From Elusimicrobiota bacterium (GTDB lineage: Bacteria > Elusimicrobiota > Endomicrobiia > Endomicrobiales > Endomicrobiaceae), in assembly GCA_031287735.1 (NCBI GenBank), contig JAITSO010000014.1, positions 1 through 39,208 on the forward strand: DNA of 39,208 bases, read 5' to 3'. The notes under the pieces are model-generated. The model was not told the DNA's origin, did no database searches, and saw only the letters and a list, made by a program, of their open reading frames with translations. Made by a program: the position numbers and the translations under genes. Of this stretch, positions 24,420 to 34,615 are shown one piece after another. The first letter of the stretch is position 1, and every line of letters starts with the position of its first letter.

Positions 24420-25292
24420 ATGAAGGAAGATTTAGTGAAAATAGCGTTTATTGGTGGAAGTGGGTTGTATGAAATTGATGGTATTGCAGATGTTGTGGAA
24501 AAAGATATAGACACTCCGTTTGGAAAACCGTCTGATAAAATAATAATTGGAAATTTAAATGGAATAAATTGTGCTTTTCTGCCAAGACATTCGCGTAATC
24601 ATACTTTAATGCCTTCAGAAATAAATCAAAGAGCAAATATATATGCTTTGAAATCCATCGGTGTGGAAAAAATTGTTTCTTTCACGGCAAGCGGCTCGTT
24701 GAAAGAAAACATAAAACCGAAAGAAATAGTTATACCTGATCAAATTTTTGACAGAACAAAAAATAGACCTTCTACATTTTTTGAAAACGGAATTGTTGTC
24801 CATGTTTCTTTTGCTGAACCCTTTTGCAATGAAATAAGAGATTTAATTCACAAAACCGTAGGTGACCTTGCTTTAGAGCATCACTTCGGAGGAACTTATG
24901 TCTGCATTGAAGGTCCCCAGTTTTCCACAAAAGCGGAATCTGAAGTTTATCGCCAGCTTGATTTTTCTTTAATCGGAATGACTATCTGTCCTGAAGCAAA
25001 ACTTGCAAGAGAGTCGGAAATCTGTTATGCAAATATTTCGCTTATTACAGATTTTGACAGTTGGAAGTTTGGAAGTGAAGTAACCAATGATGCTGTAGTT
25101 TTGGTTTCACAAACAAACAGTTCAACTGCTAAAAAAATTATAAAAAATTTAGCGGATAAGCTTGAAAAAATGGAAATAAAATGTTCCTGTAGAAATGCTT
25201 TAAGGTCAGCGATAATGACTTCCTATGATAAAGTTAAGACAAGTCCGCACTACAAAAATGTATCCCTGCTTTTGGGTAAATATTGTGAATGA
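24420..25292 (+). CDS. mtnP: S-methyl-5'-thioadenosine phosphorylase
   Basis: The 290-residue protein opens with the phosphate-site IAFIGGSGLYEIDG and contains FLPRHSRNHTLMPSEINQRANIYALKSIGVE, FTASGSLKENIKPKEIVIPDQ, GGTYVCIEGPQFSTKAES, and GMTICPEAKLARESEICYA in place of the usual GMTxxPEAxLARE. It phosphorolyses MTA to adenine and 5-methylthioribose-1-phosphate. GGAGG upstream fixes ATG 24420; the earlier ATG 24408 contains that GGAGG. The family also includes purine nucleoside phosphorylases acting on related substrates. No further methionine-salvage genes are nearby. Confidence 0.87.
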   Translation: MKEDLVKIAFIGGSGLYEIDGIADVVEKDIDTPFGKPSDKIIIGNLNGINCAFLPRHSRNHTLMPSEINQRANIYALKSIGVEKIVSFTASGSLKENIKPKEIVIPDQIFDRTKNRPSTFFENGIVVHVSFAEPFCNEIRDLIHKTVGDLALEHHFGGTYVCIEGPQFSTKAESEVYRQLDFSLIGMTICPEAKLARESEICYANISLITDFDSWKFGSEVTNDAVVLVSQTNSSTAKKIIKNLADKLEKMEIKCSCRNALRSAIMTSYDKVKTSPHYKNVSLLLGKYCE

Positions 25293-25347
25293 TTTTTGAG
25301 ATAAAGCAAACAAAATTTAAATTGTAGATAAGCTGAAAAGCAAAATA

Positions 25348-26166
25348 ATGATAAATACTAGTACTAAGTTTTTAGCAATTTTAGGCAATCCTGTCAGTCA
25401 TTCTTTTTCACCTCAGATGCACAACATCTGGTTTGCAAGAGAGAATCTAAATTTTGCATATCTTGCGTTTGCACCTTCTCAAAATAATCTAAAAAAAACT
25501 GTGCAATCTTTAAAAATTTTAGGTTTTTACGGTGCAAATATTACCGTTCCCTACAAAGTTTCAATAATGAAAGAATTGAAATTCATAGATAAAGCGGCAA
25601 AAAAGATAGGCAGTGTCAATACTTTAAAATTTAAAGACGGTAAACTTTATGGATACAATACTGATTATTTAGGACTTTTAAAAGATTGGGAGGATAAAAA
25701 GATAAATTTTAGTGACCAAAATGTTTTAGTGGTAGGAGCCGGTGGAGCTGCAAAAGCCGTTATATATGCTCTTAAAATAAAAAAACCTAAAAATATTTTT
25801 ATCACCAATAGAACTTTATCTAAAGCAGCATCTTTAGCCGGTATTTTTAAAATTAAAGTTTTGCCGGTTGATAAAGTTGAAAGTTCTTTCTCGAATGTGG
25901 ACATTCTTATCAACGCATCGTCTTGCGGTATGAATAAAGATGACAGGTTGTTTTTTAAAATATCTGATTTTAATAAACAGACTATAATGTATGATTTAAT
26001 TTATAACAAAAATACTCCTTTCATTGAATTTGCAAAAAGCAAAAAGCTAAAATTTTACTCTGGAATAGGAATGCTTGTCCGACAAGGTGCGTATTCTTTT
26101 AAAATATGGACTGGGATATACCCAAGCATAAAAACTGCCGAGAATTTTTTTAAAAAATTAAGCTAA
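25348..26166 (+). CDS. aroE: Shikimate dehydrogenase
   Basis: The 272-residue NADPH-dependent enzyme reduces 3-dehydroshikimate. It shows LGNPVSHSFSPQMHN (shikimate-binding serines), ANITVPYK with the catalytic Lys, GSVNTL, GYNTDYLG, the Rossmann GAGGAAKAVIYAL, NRT for NADP, NASSCGM, and GMLVRQGAYSFKIWTG near the end. Start ATG 25348 has only a weak binding site. It lies 55 bases after mtnP and probably ends the secA cluster. Confidence 0.93.
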   Translation: MINTSTKFLAILGNPVSHSFSPQMHNIWFARENLNFAYLAFAPSQNNLKKTVQSLKILGFYGANITVPYKVSIMKELKFIDKAAKKIGSVNTLKFKDGKLYGYNTDYLGLLKDWEDKKINFSDQNVLVVGAGGAAKAVIYALKIKKPKNIFITNRTLSKAASLAGIFKIKVLPVDKVESSFSNVDILINASSCGMNKDDRLFFKISDFNKQTIMYDLIYNKNTPFIEFAKSKKLKFYSGIGMLVRQGAYSFKIWTGIYPSIKTAENFFKKLS

Positions 26167-26462
26167 TTGTTTTGAGGATTACTACAAAATTTTAAATTTT
26201 AATAACTATTACTTTAGTGGATAGTCTGGTTGTTGCTCATTTCAATGTGGTACTTTAAAATATAGGCTAATTGAAAATTATAACAATAGCCCGGTGCTAC
26301 AGCAAATCAACTTGTCTTTAAGTGATTTTTCTAGCAGGTAAATTGGCAAGTCTGCACAGAAGCAAAAAATAACTATGCAGAAAAATGTGCAGTGTCAAGA
26401 GATGTACCACAGAAGCTGCTACTATTGTAAAAACATCAAAACTTAAAAACAGGAGATTAAGA
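26167..26462. other. Gap between aroE and glyA
   Basis: These 296 bases hold no convincing gene. An in-frame extension of glyA back to 26385 does not look like the family N-terminus. AGGAG at 26451-26455 belongs to glyA. No terminator or riboswitch was recognised. Confidence 0.5.
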
Positions 26463-27701
26463 GTGCAAAGCTTAAAAAAAACTGATTTTGAAATTTATGA
26501 GGTGCTATCAAAAGAACTTAAAAGGCAGAAAGAAACTATTGAGCTTATTGCCTCCGAAAATATTGTCTCTGCATCTGTTTTAGAAGTGCAAGGGTCTTGC
26601 CTTACAAACAAATATGCGGAGGGTTATCCGGGTAAAAGGTATTATGGTGGATGTGAAGTTGTTGATATTGCCGAAAATCTTGCTATAGAAAGAGCGAAAA
26701 AATTATTCAATGCAAAATTTGCAAATGTGCAACCGCATTCGGGAGCACAGGCCAATTTTGCAGTTTTTATTGCACTTTTGAGACCAGGTGACACTGTTTT
26801 AGGATTGAATTTATTGCACGGCGGACATTTGTCTCATGGAAGTCCTTACAACATATCTGGCAAATGGTTCAATGTTGTGTCTTACACCGTTAAAGATGAT
26901 GGTTATTTAAATTATGAAGAAATAGAAAAAGCTGCTATAGAGCATAAACCTAAAATCATTATTAGTGGTGCGAGTGCATATTCGCGCAGATGGGATTGGA
27001 AAAAAATTTCAAATATAGCAAGGAAGTGCGGGGCATATCATATGGCTGACATGGCGCACTATGCAGGGTTGATAGCTGCTGGTGTGTATCCTTCTCCTGT
27101 AGAATTTGCAGATATTACCACGACTACAACGCATAAAACTTTAAGAGGTCCTCGTGGTGGGTTAATTCTTACAAACAATGAGGAGTTTGCAAGTAAAATA
27201 AATTCTGCAGTTTTCCCCGGACAGCAGGGCGGACCGTTGATGCACGTAATAGCGGCTAAAGCGGTATCTTTTGCGGAAGCTTTAAGCCCTGAATTTATAG
27301 AATACCAGAAACAAGTTTTAGCAAATGCAAGAAAACTTGCTGAAATTTTAGAAAAAGGTGGTTTAAGAATTGTATCTGGTGGAACGGACTGCCACATGTT
27401 TTTGGTAGATTTGAGACCTCTAAATGTTAAGGGAAAAAATGCTCAAGAAGTTCTTGAAAAAGCTAGCATTACTTTAAATAAAAATGGCATCCCATATGAT
27501 ACTGAAAAACCAGCCATAACTTCAGGCATTAGAATAGGTTCTCCGTCGGTAACAACAAGAGGCATGAAAGAAAAAGAAATGGAAATAATCGCAAATGGGA
27601 TAATTAGAATTTTAAAAGATATTTCAAATGAAAAAACCATGGCCGAAGTTAAAAGTGAAATGTTGAAACTTTGCAAAGATTTTCCGATTTATGCCAATTG
27701 A
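26463..27701 (+). CDS. glyA: Serine hydroxymethyltransferase
   Basis: The 412-residue PLP enzyme interconverts serine and glycine with tetrahydrofolate. Motifs in order are [65 protein letters not shown], the PLP-lysine segment [14 protein letters not shown], and [14 protein letters not shown]. The GTG at 26463 with AGGAG seven bases upstream is the best start and gives normal length. It supplies one-carbon units and glycine, which links it to gcvH/gcvPA and folC. Confidence 0.96.
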   Translation: MQSLKKTDFEIYEVLSKELKRQKETIELIASENIVSASVLEVQGSCLTNKYAEGYPGKRYYGGCEVVDIAENLAIERAKKLFNAKFANVQPHSGAQANFAVFIALLRPGDTVLGLNLLHGGHLSHGSPYNISGKWFNVVSYTVKDDGYLNYEEIEKAAIEHKPKIIISGASAYSRRWDWKKISNIARKCGAYHMADMAHYAGLIAAGVYPSPVEFADITTTTTHKTLRGPRGGLILTNNEEFASKINSAVFPGQQGGPLMHVIAAKAVSFAEALSPEFIEYQKQVLANARKLAEILEKGGLRIVSGGTDCHMFLVDLRPLNVKGKNAQEVLEKASITLNKNGIPYDTEKPAITSGIRIGSPSVTTRGMKEKEMEIIANGIIRILKDISNEKTMAEVKSEMLKLCKDFPIYAN

Positions 27702-28139
27702 GTTATTAGAGAACTACTGCAGAGTCGAATTGCATAAGTAGCCAATTGATTGGCACGAAACACCTAAAAAACAAATCGGCAATGTGGGAGTTTTTGGTTA
27801 TTAGTTGTTGTTTCATGTTGTTATGGATTTGGTGGATATTTTTAATTTAAGTGATTAGCATTCAAATGTGGCATGGAATCAGCCGCTTTTGTTTACATGC
27901 TGTTTTTCGATGTTTCTTTAAATAGCATTTATGTATTTTATTCGTTTTCTATACCTGTGTCGCTGTAAAATGCAGTAGCTTGAATTGTAATGAGCGGCTG
28001 GTCGTTGTAGACATAGACTTTTTCCTAAAAATGGTTTTAAATTTATGCGAATATTTTAGGTAATTAATGGCGTAGCTTCCTATTTAGTTGGCAGTTGCTT
28101 TAAGATTCATCAAAAACTATTAAAATCAACGGAAATCCA
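27702..28139. other. 438-base gap between glyA and smc
   Basis: No reading frame or RNA gene is supported. A short symmetric GCCAA-TTGA-TTGGC (27741-27754) lacks a T-run. The region may carry the smc promoter, but I see no convincing box pair. Confidence 0.5.
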
Positions 28140-31100
28140 ATGTATTTAAAAAAAGTAGAAATTTGCGGATTTAAAACTTTTGCGGATAAAACAGACTTAA
28201 CATTTGCACCTGGCATTTCAGGTATTGTTGGTCCGAACGGTTGTGGAAAATCTAACCTCATAGACGCTATTCGCTGGTGTCTTGGGGAAACCAGAGCAAG
28301 TTCGTTAAGGTGTTCTAATATGAAAGAATTGATATTTGCAGGAACTACCACAAGGCAATCATCAGGAATGTCAGAGGTTTCGCTCACATTTGATAATTCT
28401 CAAAACGTCTTGCCAATTGAATACGCAGAGGTTACCGTTACAAGAAGAATGTTTAAGACGGGCGAGAGCGTTGAAAGCGAATATTTTATAAACAAAAATC
28501 AATGCAGACTGAAAGATATCAAAGATTTATTCTTAGACACAGGTATTGGACCCGATGGATATTCAATTATAGAACAAGATAAAGTTAAATTTTTGACAAC
28601 GGCAAAACCTGAAGACAGAAGATCGTTTTTTGAAGAAGCGGCAGGAGTTGCAAGGTATAAAGTTCGTAGAGAAGAAGCTTTAAGAAAACTTGAAAAAATA
28701 GATGCAGATATGGGACGTTTATCTGATTCTTTAGAAATTCACAAAGAGCAAATCGAGCATTTGGATAAGGCCGCTAAAAAAGCTAAAGAATATCAAAAAT
28801 ATCAGGAAGATTTGGCAAAACACGAAGTGGCAGCTTTAGTCAGCCACATAAAATATGGAAAATTGCAGATAGAGAAAACTAGAGAAGTTTTGGAGCCGAA
28901 GTTTAAAGAATTCGAAATCAGCAATACTACTTTAACGCAAACCGATGCGGAAATTTTAGATGTACGTATGGAATTGGACGCTAAAAACAATGAATACGTC
29001 AATGTAAATAGTGATTTAGGAAATTTAAAAGCACAAATAAGTGCATGTGACCAAAAAATTCAACATGCATTAGCTAGAATTGCAGAAATTAGCGATGAGC
29101 AAGAAGAACTAACTCATGAAATAGAAATAAGCAAACAAAAATCTGACCAAATGAGTCAGAAATTAAACTATTCTACTGATAATACCGGTGATTCGTCTGT
29201 AAATCTTGAAATTTCAAAACTTGAAAATACCTATAAAGAAAAAGGAGAAGCTTACAATCTTATAAGAAGCAAAATGGTAGAATTTGAGGCAAAAGAGGAC
29301 GAAGTAAGAGCCAAAATCGTCGAGATTGAAAATGAAAAAGAAAGTGAAATAAATTTCAAATCACAAAGCACTGAAAATAAAATTAGACTTGATTCTGAAA
29401 TAGAATCCATCGGTAGAATGATAAAAAGACTTGAAGAAGAAGTGGAACCTTCAAACGTTGAAATTGCAAACCTTGAGCAAGATCTTATTAGTCTAAAAGA
29501 GGATATAGATTCTTCAGCAAGCAAAAAGCAAGAATTTGAAAATAAAATCAAAGAAAGCGAAGAAAGTATTGCGGCTTTGAAAAAAAATTTAGCTCAATGT
29601 AAAAACGAACTTTCCGCAGATATATCGCGCATAGAAACTTTAAAAGAATTTGATCAAAAAGACCCAATACGTGCGTCTATAAATGCAGTTTTAAGCCTTG
29701 GCACTGCAAAAGGACCTATCGGAAGAATTATAAATGCAAAAGAGGGTAAAGAGCATGTTGTGATTTGTGCCTTGGGCGATAAGCTGAACTATTTAATTTG
29801 CCAAACCGCTCAAGATGCTGAACGTTCTATAGAATTTTTAGAAGATAATAATTTGCATAGGCTTTCTTTTATAATTGCTGAAAAAATTAACGATGTCAGC
29901 CGCTTTTTGCCATCTTCTTTGCCGGCCGGGCATAATGAGCTTATAGAGTTTTTACAATATAATTCCGAATATGAAAAAGTTATTTCTTTTTTGTGTTCTG
30001 ACATGATAATTTTTAAAAATAAAATTTATAGCAGTGTAATAGTTTCCGGCGGTGTGGAATTAACCAACGGAAAACCTATTTTAATTGAAGATCAGATCAA
30101 AAAACTTAACGAAAAAGTTCAAGCAACAAATCAAAAAATAGCAGAAATTTCGGTTGAAAATGGTCAACTGGAAGCAGAGCTTGCCAATTTGCGTTTTGAA
30201 AAATCCACATTAGACAACAACAGCGTAAGGCTTAAAGCTCAATTCGAGGTAAAAGAAGATCAAATTGAAGAAAAAAGGCAAGCTATTAGGAACAATATTG
30301 AAGAAATTGCAAGTCATAAAGCTGAAATTGAACCAAAAATTACAGAACTTTCCACTATAAGTGAAAAACTTTCTATTTTTGAAGATAAAATTGCTGCTTT
30401 TGAAAACCAAAAAAATGTGCTTGAAGAAGAGTTGAAAGCTATAGAAGCAAGTGCGATATCTATAAAAGATGATGAAGAAAGAGCATTAGAGTTGATGATG
30501 AATGCTCATAGTGAGCTAGATAAGAAAGTTTCTGAATTTGAAAATAATCAAAAAGGCAGACAAGATATTCTTGATAGCATTGAAAGTTTTAAGTATCAAG
30601 TGCAAGTGTCTGAAAATAAGCTTTCGCAAAATAGTGAAAAACTTGCTGATCTCACAAATATTCAAGAAACCGAAACCGAAAAGATGCAAAAATTTTTAAA
30701 GGAACAGGAAGAAAAAGAAACTCAAATACAAGTGCTTTTAAATGAGCGCGAGGAACTGCAAACTGCAATAGATTTGAAAAGCGATCAAGTAAGGCTGCTT
30801 CGTGCAAAAACAGACACTTTAAAATCAGAGCTAGATGCTATCCAAGTTGATCTGAAAAATTTTGAATTTCAGAGTGAAGATTTGAAAAAAAGACTATTTG
30901 AAACTTATTGTAAAGAGTACGAAGTAATTAAAGATGAATTTGACGGTGTAGAAGCGAATGCTACAGAAATTTCAAGGTTAAAAAGAAAAATGGAATTGTT
31001 AGGACCTGTGAACCTTGCAGCTCAAGAAGAGTACGATGCTTTAGAAAAAAGGTATAATTTTATTTTAACTCAGCAAAGCGATTTGTTGAAAGCAAAAGAA

Positions 31101-31616
31101 GATTTGCTTGAAGTTGTTAAAAAAACTAATGAATCCACTATAGGAAATTTTAAAAAAACCTTTGAAGCTGTTAGAGAAAATTTCAAAGGAGTTTATAAAA
31201 AACTTTTTGGAGGAGGCGAAGCAGACTTGATGTTGACCGATGAAAACAACTTGTTGGAATGTGGAGTGGACATTCGTGCACAGCCGCCAGGTAAAAAATC
31301 TCAAAACATATCACTTTGTTCTGGTGGTGAAAAATCTTTGACTTCCGTTGCTCTTTTGTTTGCGTTTTTTATGGTTAAAGTTTCACCATTTTGTATTTTA
31401 GATGAGGTTGATGCACCGCTAGATGTAACAAATGTGGGAAAATACAACGCAATTGTTAGAGAATTTTCTCAAAAAACTCAATTCTTAATAATAACTCACC
31501 ACAACCGCACTGCTGAAATTTCTGACGTTTTGTACGGAGTAACAACCGAAGGCAAAGGTGTTTCTAAAATATTTTCAATAAAGATGATAAAGCAAGATAG
31601 TAATGTTAGTCAATAA
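28140..31616 (+). CDS. smc: Chromosome segregation protein SMC
   Basis: The 1158-residue ATPase organises and segregates chromosomes with ScpA and ScpB, which are not in the window. The N-terminal head has Walker A GPNGCGKSN (31-39) in the usual FKTFADKTDLTF context and RRSFFEEAAGVARYK. A long coiled coil follows. The hinge lies at about 505-640 (GPIGRIINAKEGKEHVVICALGDKLN). A second coil leads to the C-terminal head, with LCSGGEKSLTSVALLFAFF (from 1059) and Walker B FCILDEVDAPLD (near 1084). Start and length agree with bacterial SMC. Confidence 0.97.
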   Translation: MYLKKVEICGFKTFADKTDLTFAPGISGIVGPNGCGKSNLIDAIRWCLGETRASSLRCSNMKELIFAGTTTRQSSGMSEVSLTFDNSQNVLPIEYAEVTVTRRMFKTGESVESEYFINKNQCRLKDIKDLFLDTGIGPDGYSIIEQDKVKFLTTAKPEDRRSFFEEAAGVARYKVRREEALRKLEKIDADMGRLSDSLEIHKEQIEHLDKAAKKAKEYQKYQEDLAKHEVAALVSHIKYGKLQIEKTREVLEPKFKEFEISNTTLTQTDAEILDVRMELDAKNNEYVNVNSDLGNLKAQISACDQKIQHALARIAEISDEQEELTHEIEISKQKSDQMSQKLNYSTDNTGDSSVNLEISKLENTYKEKGEAYNLIRSKMVEFEAKEDEVRAKIVEIENEKESEINFKSQSTENKIRLDSEIESIGRMIKRLEEEVEPSNVEIANLEQDLISLKEDIDSSASKKQEFENKIKESEESIAALKKNLAQCKNELSADISRIETLKEFDQKDPIRASINAVLSLGTAKGPIGRIINAKEGKEHVVICALGDKLNYLICQTAQDAERSIEFLEDNNLHRLSFIIAEKINDVSRFLPSSLPAGHNELIEFLQYNSEYEKVISFLCSDMIIFKNKIYSSVIVSGGVELTNGKPILIEDQIKKLNEKVQATNQKIAEISVENGQLEAELANLRFEKSTLDNNSVRLKAQFEVKEDQIEEKRQAIRNNIEEIASHKAEIEPKITELSTISEKLSIFEDKIAAFENQKNVLEEELKAIEASAISIKDDEERALELMMNAHSELDKKVSEFENNQKGRQDILDSIESFKYQVQVSENKLSQNSEKLADLTNIQETETEKMQKFLKEQEEKETQIQVLLNEREELQTAIDLKSDQVRLLRAKTDTLKSELDAIQVDLKNFEFQSEDLKKRLFETYCKEYEVIKDEFDGVEANATEISRLKRKMELLGPVNLAAQEEYDALEKRYNFILTQQSDLLKAKEDLLEVVKKTNESTIGNFKKTFEAVRENFKGVYKKLFGGGEADLMLTDENNLLECGVDIRAQPPGKKSQNISLCSGGEKSLTSVALLFAFFMVKVSPFCILDEVDAPLDVTNVGKYNAIVREFSQKTQFLIITHHNRTAEISDVLYGVTTEGKGVSKIFSIKMIKQDSNVSQ

Positions 31617-31752
31617 AATTTTAAATTAGGCGAGACTTTTTTGGTAAGAGTATTTCTATTGAACAGATTTTTGAAAGTGGTATTTGCTGCAAGCTAACAT
31701 TTATTTTATGAGTTTTTGCACTCCAATCGCAATTCTCATGATGGGTTGAAAG

Positions 31753-32376
31753 TTACTTAAGCTGAAAAACATATGGAATGCGGACAATTTCACAATTTTT
31801 GGGGATAATTTTTCTATTGCGGTACCTTAATTTTACTTGACGGGATGCGGTTAATGCGGCTTCATCAAGACTTTTAAAACCGCTTGAAAAAACAATAGAA
31901 CTCGAAATAATTTCGCCTTTGGGAGAAATTACTGCCTCTATTACGACCTGTCCTTCTTGTTTTGCTTTTCTTGATTCTTTAGGATAAGCAGGAATTGGGC
32001 ACTTTACTACTTTCCAAGAAGCTCTATTTTCAGAGTCAGAATAATCAGAGTTGCTACGCGGGACATCGTTTCTTTCGGTTTCATAATTGTCTGGTTTGCT
32101 ATCTTTGTTAGCATAATCTGAAATTTTTTTGTTTTTCACAATTTTTTTTCTTCTTAAGTACACTTCTGATTTGCCTTCAAAATAGTCATCTTTTGCATTC
32201 ACTGCCTCATGAAATTTTTTTGAATTTATAAAATTTACCTCAGCGTAACCGATATTCGAGTTTTGGCTTTGATAAGCAAAAGCTTTATTTGCGTTTTCCA
32301 TAAACCAAAACATTCCTATAGAGTGAAAACTTAAAGACAAAAGCAAAGACGGTAAGAAAAACTTAAAAGTCGACAT
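31753..32376 (-). CDS. tonB: TonB-like energy transducer
   Basis: The 207-residue protein has an N-terminal hydrophobic helix (FFLPSLLLSLSFHSIGMFWF), a charged linker without the usual proline-rich repeats, and a C-terminal TonB domain: CPIPAYPKESRKAKQEGQVVIEAVISPKGEI, then SGFKSLDEAALTASRQVKLRYR. It would pass proton-motive force to the receptor encoded just before it, with which it overlaps by 14 bases. exbB and exbD are absent from the window. Confidence 0.85.
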   Translation of the reverse strand: MSTFKFFLPSLLLSLSFHSIGMFWFMENANKAFAYQSQNSNIGYAEVNFINSKKFHEAVNAKDDYFEGKSEVYLRRKKIVKNKKISDYANKDSKPDNYETERNDVPRSNSDYSDSENRASWKVVKCPIPAYPKESRKAKQEGQVVIEAVISPKGEIISSSIVFSSGFKSLDEAALTASRQVKLRYRNRKIIPKNCEIVRIPYVFQLK

Positions 32377-34372
32377 TGAGCTTTAACCAAAAAATTCTAC
32401 CAGGTTCGTAGATTTTTTCATTTGCCGAAAAACCCCAATTTGAATTTCCCGCTAAATTTAAATGTTCATAATAAGCTGTATCAAAAATGTTATCTATTCC
32501 GATGCTTAATTTAATGTGTTCTCTCAATAAAACTGATACGTTTGCAGATAAAATATTAAAAGCGTCGCTTTCAGAAAAGTCTTTTCCGACAACGTTTCCT
32601 TGATTGATAGACACTCTATCTTGCTTTGCAGTTAATCTCCAAATAAGACCTGTTTGCCACTTTTCGGTATCGTAAATAAGGCTTATTTTTCCTTCAAGTG
32701 GAGGAATTTGTGGTAAAGGATTATTGTCGCTTTCGTTTTTTCCATAAGAATAAGACAAGCTTGTTTTTGCTTTTACTTCTTGGGTAATTTCATAATTAAT
32801 CCCAAATTCAGAACCATAAATTTGAGCATTAATATTTTGAACGCTTTTTGATTCCATACCCATTGAGGTGGAATAATTGAAAAGAATAAAATCCTCAACC
32901 ATTCCCGCATAAGCAGAAAGCCACAAATTAAATTTATTGATTTTATATTGAGCACCTATGTCTAATTGCGTAGTTTTTTCCGGTTCTAAATATTGGAAAG
33001 CGTTTTTTCCGGTTATAATGGTATTGTTCTGAACCAATTCCCAATAATCTGGAAACCGCTGGCTATGACCGATTCCCGCATACCAAATCAAATCTTTTTC
33101 GTCTATGTTTTGTTCAAAACGCAGAAAACCGCCCGGCAATAAATTTTTACGATCATCATTTTTTGTGTAGCTGTCGTCACGGAAATCTTCTGCCTCATTT
33201 GCGTCAAAACGCACCCCTGAAATTATTTTATTTTTTTCATTTATTGACGATGTAAGCTCTGCAAAAACACCATATTTATTAAATTGCAGATCTTTGGTAA
33301 ATGAAGGTTTTGCTTTTGTTCTATTTTTGTGGGAATCTATTTGGGCGTCAATACCGCCTGTGAGATTGAAAATTTTATTGAAATTAAACGTTGCGGCAGT
33401 TCGCCCGCCATAAACAGTTCTTGACGGATTGCTCCAACTGCCACCCGCCATCATTCCGGAATTTGGTGGAGTTCTCAGCGTAAAATTATCCATAATATGA
33501 TTTGCATAATTATAATACGAAACAAATTCAATTTTATCTAAAACATCGGCTATATTTTTCCTTTCAAATTTAACGTTCGCACTTTCTCTTTTAAACTTGC
33601 TTCCGTCCATAGCACGCCCGCCATAACGAGCATATCCGCCTCCAATTCCACCGCCGATTTTTAAAATAGTATTTTCGTCAGGTGTCCAGCCTAATTCGGC
33701 GTCGCTGTTCCATTTTTCCCATTTTGAAGGAACGATATTTCCATTGCCGTCTTTATAGTCGCCGCTGCGATCGTTATTTCCAAAAAATCTGAAATATATT
33801 TTCTCTGTTCCTGCCGACGCATCTATATTTGCACCTATTCGGTTAAAAGAACCGGCAATGATATCTGTTTTTATTTCATAAGATTTGTTTTTATTTGCAA
33901 AACCTAAATTTTCTCTTTCAAAAATTATAGTTGCTCCCGACGTTCCACCTCCATAAAGCGTAGTCTGGGGACCTTTTATTATTCTGACCGAATCATATAA
34001 TTCCGGAGCAATGTATGACCCCGGAGAATCCATTCTATTTGCGCAGCCTCCAAAAATATTGCCTCCATCCGTAACAATATTTATCCGCGAGCCAAAAGAC
34101 CCTCTAAAAACAACATCAGAATTTGCACCCCCAGAACGCATTGCGGTAAAACCGGGAACAGTTTTAAGATAATCCGTCCCGTCATTTGACGGAACGGGCT
34201 GTCTTGATTGTTTTGTATTGAGTTTTATTTCCAAAGGCGAAGAAAGCGGTGTGGCTATTACGATAACATTATCAAGAGTGATAATGTTGTCGGCATATAA
34301 ATTTGATTTTAAGAAAAAAGCAAAAGTAATGATGTATGCTGCAAAAGTCCAATTTGAAATTTTGGTTTTCAT
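32363..34372 (-). CDS. TonB-dependent receptor, copper (OprC/NosA) type
   Basis: The 669-residue outer-membrane protein has a signal peptide (cleavage likely after NLYA), a TonB-box-like DNVIVIA, a plug (QPVPSNDGTDYLKTVPGF, IKGPQTTLYGGGTSGATIIFERE) and a 22-strand-type barrel ending in WLKLNVDF. Plug and barrel follow the copper-receptor family closely: GSRINIVTDGGNIFGGCANRMDSPG, GWTPDENTILKIGGG, GRAMDGSKFKRES and YYNYANHIMDNFTLR. The OprC copper ligands are conserved: a CxxxM pair (C110, M114) and HxM (H292, M294). ATG 34372 with AGGAAAAA upstream is preferred to 34408, because the signal peptide then starts properly. A BtuB role is less likely. Confidence 0.88.
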   Translation of the reverse strand: MKTKISNWTFAAYIITFAFFLKSNLYADNIITLDNVIVIATPLSSPLEIKLNTKQSRQPVPSNDGTDYLKTVPGFTAMRSGGANSDVVFRGSFGSRINIVTDGGNIFGGCANRMDSPGSYIAPELYDSVRIIKGPQTTLYGGGTSGATIIFERENLGFANKNKSYEIKTDIIAGSFNRIGANIDASAGTEKIYFRFFGNNDRSGDYKDGNGNIVPSKWEKWNSDAELGWTPDENTILKIGGGIGGGYARYGGRAMDGSKFKRESANVKFERKNIADVLDKIEFVSYYNYANHIMDNFTLRTPPNSGMMAGGSWSNPSRTVYGGRTAATFNFNKIFNLTGGIDAQIDSHKNRTKAKPSFTKDLQFNKYGVFAELTSSINEKNKIISGVRFDANEAEDFRDDSYTKNDDRKNLLPGGFLRFEQNIDEKDLIWYAGIGHSQRFPDYWELVQNNTIITGKNAFQYLEPEKTTQLDIGAQYKINKFNLWLSAYAGMVEDFILFNYSTSMGMESKSVQNINAQIYGSEFGINYEITQEVKAKTSLSYSYGKNESDNNPLPQIPPLEGKISLIYDTEKWQTGLIWRLTAKQDRVSINQGNVVGKDFSESDAFNILSANVSVLLREHIKLSIGIDNIFDTAYYEHLNLAGNSNWGFSANEKIYEPGRIFWLKLNVDF

Positions 34373-34523
34373 GAATATTTTTCCTTTTTTGTGTTTTTTT
34401 CTAATCAAGAGAATGAAACCGATTTAGAGTTATCTGCATTTAATAAAACGAAAATACTAAAAATAATTGAAATTCTGCATCAGTTATTTTCTTCAAAATG
34501 TCTTAAAAAACTTAAACCTATAT

Positions 34524-34535
34524 AACATATATGTT
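34524..34535. promoter_or_regulatory. Operator-like palindrome 1, over the transcription start
   Basis: AACATATATGTT is a perfect 12-base inverted repeat two bases downstream of the -10 TATGAT, where a bound repressor would block initiation of the receptor gene. The same core occurs in palindrome 2. Confidence 0.6.
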
Positions 34536-34615
34536 TAATCATATAACAATATTTTTGTTTTTGTCAAATCACAAAATAGTCTTTAATATACGATGTTTTG
34601 ATTTTTGAAGTTTGC

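Noticed and set aside
27741-27754. Hairpin after glyA as a terminator
   Set aside because: The stem is only five base pairs with no T-run after it.
32363-34408. Receptor read as BtuB (vitamin B12)
   Set aside because: The corrinoid operon in the window made this attractive. The plug, the HIMDN segment and the CxxxM/HxM ligands match the copper receptor family better.
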